A stretch of DNA of 64,000 nucleotides. Origin: Oceanospirillales bacterium. Its GTDB lineage: Bacteria > Pseudomonadota > Gammaproteobacteria > Pseudomonadales > Balneatricaceae. Position 1 is the stretch's first letter; each line of letters opens with the position of its first letter. The translations under genes were made by a program, and so were the position numbers. Shown piece after piece: positions 33,044 through 42,299 of the stretch. Where the stretch lies: positions 1 to 64,000 of the forward strand of contig JAAEYW010000011.1 of assembly GCA_018223185.1 (NCBI GenBank), written 5' to 3'. Below the pieces are notes generated by a model. That model ran no database searches. It was not told the DNA's origin and saw only the letters and a program-made list of their open reading frames with translations.

Positions 33044-34063
33044 ATGAAAGACCTGTTCGCGACCAGTATTAAGTACCAACAAGGGGCTCTTTACGTGCTG
33101 GATCAGCATCAGCTGCCTCACCAGGAGCAGTGGCTACCCTGCGATAACAGCGATGCGATGATCGAAATGATTAAAAAATTACAGATTCGTGGTGCTCCAC
33201 TGATCGGAATCGGTGCCAGTCTGCTGCTTGCGCATCTGGCAGAACAGGGTCTGACTACTGATGAGCTGCGCACTCAGGCTGAACGATTGCGTGCAGCGCG
33301 TCCTACTGCGGTTAATCTGATGAACTGCATCGACCGTATGCTGGCGACTCTGGAGAGCACAGGCCCGCTCGCACTCAGCCGCTGTGCCGAGCAACTGTTC
33401 GAAGAAGATGTTGAACTGTGTAATCGCATGGCGGCATTTGGTGCAGAACTGATCGCAGACGGCGCGAATATTCTTACCCATTGCAACACGGGCAGCCTGG
33501 CAACGGCTGGCGCAGGTACCGCAATCGGTGTTATCGGCGCAGTCAAACAACAGGGGAAACAACTGCATGTCTGGGTGGATGAGACCCGCCCACTGCTTCA
33601 GGGTGGTCGCCTGACAGCCTGGGAGATGGCACGCATGAATATTCCACACACTCTGATCTGCGATAACATGGCTGCGACACTGATGGCCCAGGGCAGAGTG
33701 GATGTGGTGCTGGTCGGTTCAGACCGGATCGCCGCAAACGGCGACTTTGCCAACAAAGTAGGTACTTACTCACTCGCGGTGATCGCCCATCACCACAACG
33801 TGCCTTTCTATGTGGTCGCCCCCTACACCACGGTTGACCCCGAATGCCCTGATGGTAAAGCGATACCGATAGAGCAGCGCAGCCCGGCTGAGGTTCAGGG
33901 GGTGAGTGGCAGCTTTGGTGAGATTAACTGGGCACCGGATAATACACCGGTCTATAACCCGGCATTTGATGTCACCCCGGCAGAACTGGTCACTGGCTGG
34001 ATTCTGGATACCGGAGTTTACAGTCCGGAACAGATAGCCGCCGGGGCGTTAAAGAATCTCTGA
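33044..34063 (+). CDS. mtnA: Methylthioribose-1-phosphate isomerase
   Basis: About 339 residues, isomerising MTR-1-P to methylthioribulose-1-P. Signatures are [15 protein letters not shown] (active-site loop), [17 protein letters not shown] with the catalytic Cys, [17 protein letters not shown] and [19 protein letters not shown] with the catalytic Asp. I chose ATG 33044 ([11 protein letters not shown]) with GGAG upstream; a GTG 147 bases earlier would extend into the mtnK promoter region. Divergent from mtnK. Confidence 0.92.
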   Translation: MKDLFATSIKYQQGALYVLDQHQLPHQEQWLPCDNSDAMIEMIKKLQIRGAPLIGIGASLLLAHLAEQGLTTDELRTQAERLRAARPTAVNLMNCIDRMLATLESTGPLALSRCAEQLFEEDVELCNRMAAFGAELIADGANILTHCNTGSLATAGAGTAIGVIGAVKQQGKQLHVWVDETRPLLQGGRLTAWEMARMNIPHTLICDNMAATLMAQGRVDVVLVGSDRIAANGDFANKVGTYSLAVIAHHHNVPFYVVAPYTTVDPECPDGKAIPIEQRSPAEVQGVSGSFGEINWAPDNTPVYNPAFDVTPAELVTGWILDTGVYSPEQIAAGALKNL

Positions 34064-34087
34064 ATATCATTCAGGGTCTGTGGAGCT

Positions 34088-34105
34088 TAGCCCCGGAAGG
34101 GGCTA
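34088..34105. terminator. Hairpin between convergent mtnA and mtnD
   Basis: TAGCCCC-GGAA-GGGGCTA, a 7-bp stem with a GGAA loop, 25 bases after mtnA. No T run follows, so it may be a weak terminator or an mRNA 3' stabiliser. Confidence 0.45.
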
Positions 34106-34148
34106 TTGCAAGGGGTGGACGACTAAGACTCACCGCTCAAACCAAGGC

Positions 34149-34691
34149 TCATCCCTCAAACTTAGGAAACTGATCCGCAATCGGGCTGCCGGTATAGCTG
34201 GCGACCCAGCCTTCCGGATTATTGAACAAACGGATGGCGGTAAAGTCAGGTTCCGGCCCCATATCAAACCAGTGAGTGGTGTTAGCTGGCACAGAGATAA
34301 GGTCATCTTTGCAGCAATGTACCTGGTAAACTTTATCGGCCACATGAAGATAGAACATCCCCTCCCCCCTGACAAAGAAACGCACTTCATCTTCACTGTG
34401 AGTATGCTCGCAGAGAAACTTCTGTCGCAGCTCATCCTTCGCCGGATTGTCACTGGCCAGACTGATCGTATCAACCGTAATATAGCCCTGTTCATCTTTC
34501 AGGCGCTGAATTTCGACCGCATAGGCAGTCAGAATCTCTTCAGCACTGCTATTGGCATCAATGCTCTGCGTTGCAGACCAGCACTCAAACTGAACACCAA
34601 TCGCGGCCAGCTGTGCACTGATTTCAGCGCTGTCCGTGGTCGAAAAAAACGGCTGGACCTTGTCTTCAGGATATATAGTTAATTCACTCAC
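34149..34691 (-). CDS. mtnD: Acireductone dioxygenase
   Basis: About 180 residues, a cupin that oxidises acireductone to 4-methylthio-2-oxobutyrate and formate (Fe form). Metal ligands are visible in EHTHSEDEVRFF (H-x-H and Glu) and NTTHWFDMG. A start at 34763 would extend the protein by 24 residues into mtnC; instead I chose GTG 34691, giving MSELTIYPED, with AGAGG eight bases upstream and 14 bases from the mtnC stop. Last gene of mtnBCD. Confidence 0.9.
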   Translation of the reverse strand: MSELTIYPEDKVQPFFSTTDSAEISAQLAAIGVQFECWSATQSIDANSSAEEILTAYAVEIQRLKDEQGYITVDTISLASDNPAKDELRQKFLCEHTHSEDEVRFFVRGEGMFYLHVADKVYQVHCCKDDLISVPANTTHWFDMGPEPDFTAIRLFNNPEGWVASYTGSPIADQFPKFEG

Positions 34692-34705
34692 TGCTCTGTC
34701 CTCTG

Positions 34706-35395
34706 TTAAATATTCTCTGTCAGCCTGATCTGCTGAAAACTCTGAACTACTGGATGCGAACACGCTGAAGGAAGCTGTTCCCGTGCCAGTAATACCGTGG
34801 CCATTCCTGCTTCGCGTGCTGCATCCAGCTCCTCGGTAATGTCGGAAAGAAACATGATTTCCGCAGCTGGCAAGCCGATATCCGATGCGATATTCCGGTA
34901 AGCATCCGGCTCACGTTTATGTCCGATACGGGTGTCATAGTAACCGCTGAAGAGTGGCGTCAGATCACCAAAATCACTGTAACCGAATAACAGTTTCTGC
35001 GCCTTCACCGATCCCGATGAAAACACATACAGATCCAGCCCCTGCTGTTGCCACTTCTGCAGATACTCATAGGCATCGTTATACAGATGGCCGGTAAAAT
35101 CCTGTTGCTCATATCCGGTCACCCAGATCAGCCCCTGCAAACTCTTCAATGCAGTAACTTTCTTATCCTGTTCAATCCAGCCGAGAAACGCTGCGATCAG
35201 CGTTTCCAGATCTGCATCCGGCTGCCCCAGCTCAACCCGGGCATCCTCCAGCACAGACTGCACAGCGTCATCTTCCGAATGACTGCGCACATAACCGGGC
35301 AGGTACTCATAGGCATAGGGAAACAGAACCTTATGCACAAAGTTAATATCCGTGGTGGTGCCTTCAATATCGGTCAGAATCGCTTTAATCGTCAT
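34706..35395 (-). CDS. mtnC: Enolase-phosphatase E1
   Basis: A 229-residue HAD-superfamily enzyme doing the enolase and phosphatase steps that form acireductone. It has the nucleophile motif ILTDIEGTTTDINFV, the SSGSVKAQ motif II, and FLSDITEELDAAREAG for metal binding. It lies between mtnB and mtnD in the same leftward operon. Confidence 0.92.
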   Translation of the reverse strand: MTIKAILTDIEGTTTDINFVHKVLFPYAYEYLPGYVRSHSEDDAVQSVLEDARVELGQPDADLETLIAAFLGWIEQDKKVTALKSLQGLIWVTGYEQQDFTGHLYNDAYEYLQKWQQQGLDLYVFSSGSVKAQKLLFGYSDFGDLTPLFSGYYDTRIGHKREPDAYRNIASDIGLPAAEIMFLSDITEELDAAREAGMATVLLAREQLPSACSHPVVQSFQQIRLTENI

Positions 35396-35415
35396 GGATT
35401 ACTCTTTATACACTC

Positions 35416-36042
35416 TTATTTAACGCCCAGGCGGCGCATCTCCAGTTCGCAGGCAAACAGAAACTCCAGCCCTTCCAGATGATGCCGGGCCTCACTCACA
35501 TCGCATCCCCAGGCATACAGGCCATGACCGCGCACCAGAAAGCCCCAGCTCAGCGGCGTTTGCTGCCAACGTGAAGTCAATTGCTCGGCCAATGCCAGCA
35601 TATCCTGAGTATTTTCAAATACTGCCAGCCGAATCTCAGGCTCATGACTGGTGTTGCCGTTCAGAGACTTTTGCATTTCGTAACCGCTGATTGTCAGCCA
35701 GTCAGACAACTCCAGCCGGGACAACACCGTTGAGGCTACTGAGTGAGTATGCAACACCGCGCCAATGCCCGACTCAAGTTGATACAACCGGGTATGCAGT
35801 AGTGTTTCTGCAGAAGGTTTAAGCCGGCTTTCAACCGGGTTACCCTGCAGATCAACCGTTAGCAGATCGTCACCCTTTAACTGCCCCTTATGACGACCCG
35901 ATGCGGTCACCAGTGCACGATCAGCAGATAATCGTGCAGAAAAGTTTCCACCGGTTGCCGGACACCAGCCCTGGGCATCGATCCAGCGGCCGGCATCGAT
36001 TAGTGCTGATGAGAGAATGGCTGAAGGAATAGGTGCGTGCAT
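35416..36042 (-). CDS. mtnB: Methylthioribulose-1-phosphate dehydratase
   Basis: A 208-residue class II aldolase-fold zinc enzyme. It shows GWCPATGGNFSAR (substrate loop), LLHTRLYQLESGIGAVLHTHSVAST with two zinc histidines, and VRGHGLYAWG with the third. First gene of the leftward mtnBCD set; a class II sugar aldolase alternative is ruled out by the mtn neighbours. Confidence 0.92.
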   Translation of the reverse strand: MHAPIPSAILSSALIDAGRWIDAQGWCPATGGNFSARLSADRALVTASGRHKGQLKGDDLLTVDLQGNPVESRLKPSAETLLHTRLYQLESGIGAVLHTHSVASTVLSRLELSDWLTISGYEMQKSLNGNTSHEPEIRLAVFENTQDMLALAEQLTSRWQQTPLSWGFLVRGHGLYAWGCDVSEARHHLEGLEFLFACELEMRRLGVK

Positions 36043-36267
36043 GAATCAATATCCACTCTGAAAATTACAGTTAGTGTACTCGATTTTACGCCCCTGACGA
36101 AATCTGTTCTCGCCCATAAATCAATCTTAATCAGCCCTGAAACGTTAACAGCAAGTGCTCTCACGGCGCTCAAAATAACCGGAGCGGAATGCGAAAACAG
36201 CTGAAAGTGCCATAATGTATTTCAAGCACCTCTTACAGCGCAAATGGTTTGCCTGGGTTGCATTAAC

Positions 36268-36293
36268 AGTTGCTATCAATAGTTGCTATCAAT
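36268..36293. repeat. Perfect tandem 13-bp direct repeat
   Basis: AGTTGCTATCAAT occurs twice with no gap, 40 bases before the diguanylate cyclase start. It could be a recent duplication or tandem binding sites for a regulator. Confidence 0.6.
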
Positions 36294-36332
36294 ACTTAAG
36301 GTCTTACAGAATGAGGCAGGTCAAAATATCTG

Positions 36333-37658
36333 ATGAAAGCCGATTACAAACACCTTATCCATATAAAAAGCCATGATGAACTGACGCTTTACGAACTGAT
36401 TCCCGATCCGGTGTGGATCTTTGATCTGGATAAGCACGGATGGTGGTGGGGGAATGAGCCTGCCCTTAAATTCTGGGGACTGAGCCATCTGGATGAGCTG
36501 ATCAACAAAGATCTCTCCGACGATACCCAGGGAGCCAGGGACCGGACAGCCCAAACGTTTGAACTGGCGGCCAAAAACGGCCTGACCATTGATCCCTGGA
36601 CCACTTACCCTGAAGGGAATCCCAAAACGATTTATATAAAACACAGAGCAGTGCTAGTCGGGCCCAAACGTCACCGGGCGATCATCGCCTATATTAACGA
36701 GCAGGTGAATCTGGGCGAAACACCGGAAAACCTGCTGCTGGTTGAAGCGATGCGTTATACCACCGTTATGGTCACCAGCTTTACGTTCAAAGGAGAGATC
36801 GTAATCGAAAACCCAGCCGCAACTGAAGCCTATAAGCATATTAATCCAAAACAGTTGCCAGATGATCAGTCAGCATTCTGTGCCCGATTCGCCGACCCGA
36901 AAGAGGGGCGTTCCCGACTGAAAAAAGCGATCAGAAATAAAGGGGGACGCTGGACCCACCAGATGCGCACCAGCAAGGGTTTACGAAAGCATACTCTTGA
37001 TATTCGCATAACCCGCCACCCACTCAGTGGGGACTTCCTGATACTGATGACTGAATATGATGTGACGCAGCTACATGACTCGCTGGATAAAGCCCGGGAT
37101 GCACAGGACGAACTACGGAAAATGGCTCACTATGATGCGGTCACCGGCATTCCCTCACTTAATTATTTATTGCAGCATGCTCCTAACTATCTGGCCAAAG
37201 CGGAACGCGGCAGACAGCGAGTGGCTGTCATGTTTATTGATCTCGACGGATTTAAAGCCATCAATGACACATGGGGGCATGATCTGGGCGACCGGGTGTT
37301 ACGGGAAATAGCCCAGCGATTATCAGGTATATTACGCGAGGCGGACCAGATCGCCCGTATTGGCGGAGACGAGTTTGTCATTCTGGTGGACGATATCCAT
37401 AACGAAAACAGTGTGACAACAGTCTCCGAAAAGATCATCCATCAGCTGGAAGGAAAAATGACGATTAAAGACTCTGTATTCCCTCCCATTCAGGTGGAAG
37501 TCAGCGCCAGTATTGGTATCGCCCTTTTTCCTGATCACGGCCGTAATCTCGAACAACTGATCAAGGTTGCGGATAAGGCGATGTACCATGTGAAAAAAAG
37601 TGGTAAAGCTAATTACTATCTTGAAAATAACACGGATAGTGATTTCGACAAAAAGTAA
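36333..37658 (+). CDS. PAS-like sensor diguanylate cyclase (GGDEF)
   Basis: A 441-residue soluble protein. Residues about 15-125 look like a PAS-type domain (LIPDPVWIFDLDKHGWWWGN), and 140-260 may be a second degenerate one. The GGDEF domain starts near 270 (YDAVTGIPSLNYL), with RIGGDEFV as active site and RxxD (READ) five residues before as the inhibitory site, so it should make c-di-GMP. No transmembrane segment or EAL domain is seen. The ribosome site is weak. Confidence 0.85.
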   Translation: MKADYKHLIHIKSHDELTLYELIPDPVWIFDLDKHGWWWGNEPALKFWGLSHLDELINKDLSDDTQGARDRTAQTFELAAKNGLTIDPWTTYPEGNPKTIYIKHRAVLVGPKRHRAIIAYINEQVNLGETPENLLLVEAMRYTTVMVTSFTFKGEIVIENPAATEAYKHINPKQLPDDQSAFCARFADPKEGRSRLKKAIRNKGGRWTHQMRTSKGLRKHTLDIRITRHPLSGDFLILMTEYDVTQLHDSLDKARDAQDELRKMAHYDAVTGIPSLNYLLQHAPNYLAKAERGRQRVAVMFIDLDGFKAINDTWGHDLGDRVLREIAQRLSGILREADQIARIGGDEFVILVDDIHNENSVTTVSEKIIHQLEGKMTIKDSVFPPIQVEVSASIGIALFPDHGRNLEQLIKVADKAMYHVKKSGKANYYLENNTDSDFDKK

Positions 37659-37728
37659 CATTCAGCAATGAAGGCTGGCAGAAAATCGTTTTTCACCGTT
37701 GTCTCAGGTTATCTGACTGAGGCAGGTT

Positions 37729-38736
37729 TTATTCCGTCATCTCTCCACACACGTTGCGACTCATCATCTCTCTGGCACTCTCTGGAGACTGGGTCGCTAA
37801 CAGATAGTGTAGTTTGGTAAAAGCTGCTTCCAGGGTCAGGTCACAGCCGGGTACCACGCCGATCCGGTTGAGTGTTGCTCCGGTCGCATAAGCGCCCTGA
37901 ATGACAGAGCCTTGCAGGCACTGTGTAACATTAACAATAATAACACCCCGTTTCACAGCGCCCTCCAGTTCCGCCATCAGCTCACCGTTAGCATCTGGCG
38001 GATTACCCGCACCATAGGTATGCAGGATAACCCCTTTAACCTCCTTATGGTTTAAGAGATCACGCGCGATACGGGCCGGTACTCCAGGGTAGACAGGCAA
38101 TACAACTACCGCTTCAGGGTTAAAGGCGGGTAGAGCGAAATCCGCTTTACCCGCCGGCAACAACCGTTCGCTATACAGATCAATATTGATACCCACCTGT
38201 CCCAGCCAGCCAGCATTAGGCGAATCGAAAGCATCTAAGCCGGTCGTTTTAACTTTACGGCTACGATTACCCCGCAGCAGACGACCATTAAAACAGATAC
38301 ACACTTCTGGAATATCGTAGCGACCGGCAAACATCAGAGACGTCAGGAGGTTATCCCGCGCATCATTACGCAGTTCTGACAGTGGAATCTGCGAACCGGT
38401 GACAATCACCGGCTTATCCATCCCCTGAAAGATAAAGGAGAGCATTGAGGCCGTATACGCCATGGTATCAGTACCATGCAACAGGATAAAACCATCGTAC
38501 AGCGGCCAGTATTGCTGAATCACCCTGGCCAGCTCAGTCCAGTGATGTGGCTGCAGGTTAGCACTGTCGATCAGCTGCGCGAGCTCCAACACATCAAACC
38601 CGGGTAGCTGACCGGCATGACCATCCAGCTGTTCTCGCAGCTGCTGCTCAAAGCCAGCAACCGGAACATAACCATTTTCTGAAGCCTGCATCCCGATGGT
38701 GCCACCGGCATAGATGATCAATATTTTCCGTTTCAT
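37729..38736 (-). CDS. ansA: L-asparaginase, type I (cytoplasmic)
   Basis: A 335-residue enzyme hydrolysing asparagine to aspartate and ammonia. The two catalytic threonine motifs are YAGGTIGMQ (N-terminal) and LLHGTDTMAYTAS, and no signal peptide is present, matching cytoplasmic AnsA instead of periplasmic AnsB. It is separated from pyrC by a terminator, so probably has its own promoter. Confidence 0.9.
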   Translation of the reverse strand: MKRKILIIYAGGTIGMQASENGYVPVAGFEQQLREQLDGHAGQLPGFDVLELAQLIDSANLQPHHWTELARVIQQYWPLYDGFILLHGTDTMAYTASMLSFIFQGMDKPVIVTGSQIPLSELRNDARDNLLTSLMFAGRYDIPEVCICFNGRLLRGNRSRKVKTTGLDAFDSPNAGWLGQVGINIDLYSERLLPAGKADFALPAFNPEAVVVLPVYPGVPARIARDLLNHKEVKGVILHTYGAGNPPDANGELMAELEGAVKRGVIIVNVTQCLQGSVIQGAYATGATLNRIGVVPGCDLTLEAAFTKLHYLLATQSPESAREMMSRNVCGEMTE

Positions 38737-38766
38737 AAGACCAATTAAACACTGACTGAATGATAT

Positions 38767-38791
38767 AAAAAAGCCCGGACAACGCCGGGCT
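38767..38791 (-). terminator. Terminator of pyrC
   Basis: Reading leftward, AGCCCGG and CCGGGCT pair (7 bp, 6-base loop) followed by a run of T, just after the pyrC stop. Confidence 0.85.
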
Positions 38792-38799
38792 CGATCGGC

Positions 38800-39834
38800 T
38801 TATCCCTGTAGTTTCCAACTGATCTTTTGTCCGGCAAAAAACGGTACAATCGGACGGCCATCAGGCAACGTGATCTCTTCAGGAAGCGTCCACTCTTCAC
38901 GTACCAGCGTGATGGTGCCTTCATTGCGCGGCAGGCCATAGAAGTCAGCGCCATAATGGCTGGCAAAGCCTTCCAGTTTATCCAGCGCGCCCAGTTCTTC
39001 AAACACATGAGCATAGAGCTCAATAGCACTCCAGGCACTGTAACAGCCAGCACAGCCACAGGCGTTCTCTTTAGCTTCTTTTGCGTGAGGAGCAGAATCT
39101 GTACCCAGGAAAAACTTAGGCGAACCCGATTGCACCATCTGACGCAAGACCGCCTGATGGGTGTTGCGTTTAAGTACCGGCAAACAGAAATTATGCGGGC
39201 GTACACCGCCCACCAGCAGATCATTACGGTTTAATAACAGATGCTGTGGTGTGATAGTAGCGGCAACATTATCAGACGCGTCCTGCACAAAATGAGCCGC
39301 ATCGGCCGTAGTAATATGCTCAAAGACGATTTTCAGCTGCGGGAAGCGCTCGACAATTTTGCTCATCTTCTGATCGATAAACTCTTTTTCCCGGTCGAAG
39401 ATATCAACGTGATGGTCAGTGACTTCACCATGAACCAGCAGAGGCATCCCCTGCTCGGCCATCACCTCAAACAGCGGATAGATCGCTTCCAGATCAGTGA
39501 CCGCGGCTGCCGAGTTGGTGGTCGCACCCGCAGGGTAAAGTTTTGCAGCAACCACGCCCGCCGCTTTTGCATCAATAATATCCTGTCCGCTGGTCGCATT
39601 GGTCAGATACAGGGTCATCAGCGGTTCAAAGGATGAGCCCGCCGGACGCGCATCCAGGATCCGCGCTTTATAGGCCATCGCCATCTCTGCATTAACCACC
39701 GGCGGTACCAGGTTTGGCATCACAATAGCGCGCTGGAAACAACGGGCTGTGGCCGGAACGGTTTCCGAGAGCATATCACCGTCACGGAAATGCAGGTGCC
39801 AGTCATCGGGGGTACGGATGGTCAGGGTTGTCAT
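38800..39834 (-). CDS. pyrC: Dihydroorotase
   Basis: A 344-residue zinc enzyme that cyclises carbamoyl aspartate to dihydroorotate in pyrimidine synthesis. Signatures are [13 protein letters not shown] (H-x-H metal site), [13 protein letters not shown] with the bridging lysine, [17 protein letters not shown] and [14 protein letters not shown] with the catalytic Asp. Length and motifs match the E. coli PyrC (class II) group. Confidence 0.95.
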   Translation of the reverse strand: MTTLTIRTPDDWHLHFRDGDMLSETVPATARCFQRAIVMPNLVPPVVNAEMAMAYKARILDARPAGSSFEPLMTLYLTNATSGQDIIDAKAAGVVAAKLYPAGATTNSAAAVTDLEAIYPLFEVMAEQGMPLLVHGEVTDHHVDIFDREKEFIDQKMSKIVERFPQLKIVFEHITTADAAHFVQDASDNVAATITPQHLLLNRNDLLVGGVRPHNFCLPVLKRNTHQAVLRQMVQSGSPKFFLGTDSAPHAKEAKENACGCAGCYSAWSAIELYAHVFEELGALDKLEGFASHYGADFYGLPRNEGTITLVREEWTLPEEITLPDGRPIVPFFAGQKISWKLQG

Positions 39835-39945
39835 AGAGCGGGAATCCTAAGCGCTGAGAGTATTTAATCGGGACATTATACCGGTGCCGGAGCAGTGCGA
39901 AAAGCAAGCAACCGCTTTTCCCTCATTATCATGAAGATAACAGAC

Positions 39946-39973
39946 TTGAAAACGCGTCCATCTATCCCAATTT
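39946..39973 (+). promoter_or_regulatory. Sigma-32-type heat-shock promoter of the hsp20 gene
   Basis: CTTGAAA (39946-39952) and CCCAATTT (39966-39973) are spaced 13 bp, close to the sigma-32 pattern CTTGAAA-N-CCCCATnT. Transcription would start about 80 bases before the hsp20 ATG. Confidence 0.7.
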
Positions 39974-39999
39974 TGATAATGACCGGAGGATTACGTCTA

Positions 40000-40061
40000 C
40001 CGGAGGATCGTCCGGATCCTATGCTGATTTATTTTATATCGCTTCTGACGGAGGATATCTT
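40000..40061 (+). promoter_or_regulatory. ROSE-like RNA thermometer in the hsp20 leader
   Basis: The leader folds so that ATATC-(G)-CTTC at 40036-40045 pairs with GGAG-GATAT at 40050-40058 over a UGAC loop. This hides the GGAGG ribosome site (40050-40054) and leaves G40041 bulged inside UCGCU, the U-Y-G-C-U signature of ROSE elements. An upstream stem CCGGA/TCCGG (40000-40015) is also present, as ROSE leaders have two or more hairpins. Heat would open the short lower stem and allow translation. Confidence 0.65.
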
Positions 40062-40523
40062 ATGAACACAATTGACCTGACACCACTCTATCGCAACAGT
40101 ATCGGCTTCGACCGGCTGGCTTCACTGCTGGATAGCGCCCTGAGCAGCAATTCAGTCCCTTCTGGCTATCCGCCCTATAATATAGAGGCGCTGGACCAAA
40201 ACAAATATATCATTTCGCTTGCAGTAGCAGGCTTTGAAAAATCAGATATCGATATTTCAGTCGATCGGGATGTACTGATCGTCAGGGGTTCGAAGCCGGA
40301 AGAGGAAAACCGTAAATATCTTTATCAGGGGATAGCACACCGTAATTTTGAGCGTAAGTTTGACCTTGCCGAACATATTCAGGTGAGTGGCGCTGAAATG
40401 AAGAATGGTCTGCTGAAAATCTCGCTGGTTAAGGAGATACCTGAGGCAATGAAGCCCAAAGAGATCCCCATTACGGATGCGAATACGTCTGAGCAAAAAA
40501 CGCTGGACCATCAACCCGGGTGA
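40062..40523 (+). CDS. Small heat-shock chaperone Hsp20 (IbpA-like)
   Basis: A 153-residue holdase that binds unfolding proteins. The alpha-crystallin domain runs from about residue 36 (YNIEALDQNKYIISLAVAGF) to the GLLKISLVKEIP motif (A-x-x-x-n-GvL-type) near residue 116. NTIDLTPLYRNSIGFDRL at the start is typical of IbpA/IbpB. Heat-shock promoter and RNA thermometer lie upstream. The degQ-like protease gene follows 94 bases after. Confidence 0.92.
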   Translation: MNTIDLTPLYRNSIGFDRLASLLDSALSSNSVPSGYPPYNIEALDQNKYIISLAVAGFEKSDIDISVDRDVLIVRGSKPEEENRKYLYQGIAHRNFERKFDLAEHIQVSGAEMKNGLLKISLVKEIPEAMKPKEIPITDANTSEQKTLDHQPG

Positions 40524-40558
40524 CGGTTCAGGCGCATTAACCGTTAATATAACGACAA

Positions 40559-40584
40559 CTCAGCTTCCCTCAGGGGGAGCTGAG
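40559..40584 (+). other. Hairpin between hsp20 and the DegQ-type gene
   Basis: CTCAGCT and AGCTGAG arms with additional CCC/GGG pairs. There is no T run, so it may attenuate or process the transcript rather than terminate it. Confidence 0.35.
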
Positions 40585-40617
40585 TCTGTCCCACACAAAG
40601 GCCAGCGGAAACTGACT

Positions 40618-41985
40618 ATGGCAAACCGATTAACACTGATAGTGCTTTTACTCAGCTGTCTGATGCCAGGTCAGACCGCATCTGCCAATCTTCCAGTGAC
40701 TGTGCCTGATCAGGGGCCATTGCCATCACTTGCACCGATGCTGGAAAAAATCAATCCGGCAGTGGTGAATATTGCCACCTACTCCACCGAAGTAAACCGC
40801 TATAACCCGCTTCTGAATGACCCTTTTTTCCGCAGATTTTTTAATATTCCCGATGAGCAGTTTCAGCAGTATCAGCAACCGGAAAGAAAACAGCAGAGTG
40901 CTGGCTCCGGGGTCATTCTTAATGCCGCTGATGGCATCGTTGTCACAAATTATCATGTTATCAAAGGCTCTGATGAGGTTCAGGTGAGCCTGATTGATGG
41001 TCGCAGTTTTGCCGCAGAAATTGTAGGTTCCGATCCGGAGCTGGATATCGCCACACTCAAAATCAGAGCGGATGATTTATCTGAAATCAAAGTAGCTGAT
41101 TCATCCAGACTCAGAGTGGGCGACTTCGTCGTCGCCATAGGCAACCCCTTTGGACTGGGACAGACGGTCACAACAGGCATCGTCAGCGCACTCGGCCGTA
41201 GCGGTCTGGGTATAGAGGGATATGAAAACTTTATCCAGACCGACGCATCCATCAATCCGGGTAACTCTGGAGGGGCATTGGTGAACCTGAGGGGCGAACT
41301 GGTAGGCATCAACACCGCTATTATCGCGCCTGCCGGGGGTAATGTCGGAATAGGTTTTGCCATTCCGGCCAATATGGTGAATGCCAGTGTACGTCAGTTG
41401 CTCGCCTATGGTGAGGTAAAACGGGGGGACATTGGCATCGCAGTGCAGGATATAACGCCTGAACTAATGGAAGCCTTCGATCTTAAAAATGGACAACGGG
41501 GAGTATTAATTACTCAGGTAGGCAAGCACTCTACAGCTGCAGAAGCGGGTATTACACCAGGCGATATCGTGACGCATATCAATGGAGTAAAAACAGTATC
41601 GTCTGCCCGCTTTCGCAGCCTGATATCAATGACCCCGATCGGTGATATGCTCAGGCTGAGCCTCCTTCGCCATAGCGAAACACTGGAGATCGGTGTCAGG
41701 GTGATTGCCAGAGAAGACCTTTCCTACAGTGGAAAAAGCCTCCATCCACTACTGGACGGCGCGCAGTTCGAAAACAACCCGCAAGGCGGTGTAGTGGTAA
41801 CAGGGTTAAAACCTGACTCCCAGGCAGCATTCAACGGTATCCGGCCAGGCGATATTATCGTCAGTGCTAACAGGATTACCGTGCATGATATTGAAACCCT
41901 GCAACGTGCACTGAGCCGGGACCGCTCTTCGATACTGCTGAAAATAATCAGAGATAATGTATCGCTGTTTCTGGTGATCCGTTAA
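40618..41985 (+). CDS. DegQ/DegP-type periplasmic serine protease
   Basis: About 455 residues with a signal peptide (MANRLTLIVLLLSCLMPG). The trypsin-like triad is in VVTNYHVIKG (His), ELDIATLKI (Asp) and INPGNSGGAL (Ser), followed by two PDZ domains near residues 275-350 and 370-450 (GITPGDIV and GIRPGDIIVS). Two PDZ domains mark the DegP/DegQ group over the single-PDZ DegS. I chose ATG 40618; the frame extends upstream over the hsp20 end but without a signal start. Following hsp20, it may join the heat response. Confidence 0.9.
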   Translation: MANRLTLIVLLLSCLMPGQTASANLPVTVPDQGPLPSLAPMLEKINPAVVNIATYSTEVNRYNPLLNDPFFRRFFNIPDEQFQQYQQPERKQQSAGSGVILNAADGIVVTNYHVIKGSDEVQVSLIDGRSFAAEIVGSDPELDIATLKIRADDLSEIKVADSSRLRVGDFVVAIGNPFGLGQTVTTGIVSALGRSGLGIEGYENFIQTDASINPGNSGGALVNLRGELVGINTAIIAPAGGNVGIGFAIPANMVNASVRQLLAYGEVKRGDIGIAVQDITPELMEAFDLKNGQRGVLITQVGKHSTAAEAGITPGDIVTHINGVKTVSSARFRSLISMTPIGDMLRLSLLRHSETLEIGVRVIAREDLSYSGKSLHPLLDGAQFENNPQGGVVVTGLKPDSQAAFNGIRPGDIIVSANRITVHDIETLQRALSRDRSSILLKIIRDNVSLFLVIR

Positions 41986-42023
41986 TTAGACCGGGGCAAC
42001 TGAAGCTGGAGTGTTATATACCA

Positions 42024-42299
42024 TTACTGCCCGTCAGCAGACTGAAGCAGCTTTAGTTTAGCGGAACGGGAGAGCGCTTTTATCTGTGCTTCCCGTTTAC
42101 AGGCGCCTGAACGACTTTCCCAGGGCTCCCGATACACCAGGCTGACGGGTCGCCGGACCCGGGTGTATTTTGCCCCCAACCGGTCACTCAGGTTATGTTC
42201 TTTAGTACGACGCTCTGTATCAGTTGTCACGCCGGTATAGAGCGTGCCGTCAGCGCAGCGCAGAATGTATACAAACCAGCAGGGAGACAGGGATGACAT
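42024..42299 (-). CDS. GIY-YIG domain protein, UPF0213/YhbQ-like
   Basis: A 91-residue single-domain nuclease-like protein. It has WFVYILRCADGTLYTGVTTD (GIY-YIG core as VYI-LYTG), AKYTRVRRPVSLVY and CKREAQIKALSR with the catalytic Arg and Glu region. Members may act on damaged DNA. Its ATG overlaps the stop of the preceding hydrolase gene. Confidence 0.85.
   Translation of the reverse strand: MSSLSPCWFVYILRCADGTLYTGVTTDTERRTKEHNLSDRLGAKYTRVRRPVSLVYREPWESRSGACKREAQIKALSRSAKLKLLQSADGQ

Noticed and set aside
40477..40617. Longer DegQ-type protein starting within hsp20
   Set aside because: The extension has no signal peptide and overlaps hsp20; ATG 40618 begins a proper signal sequence.
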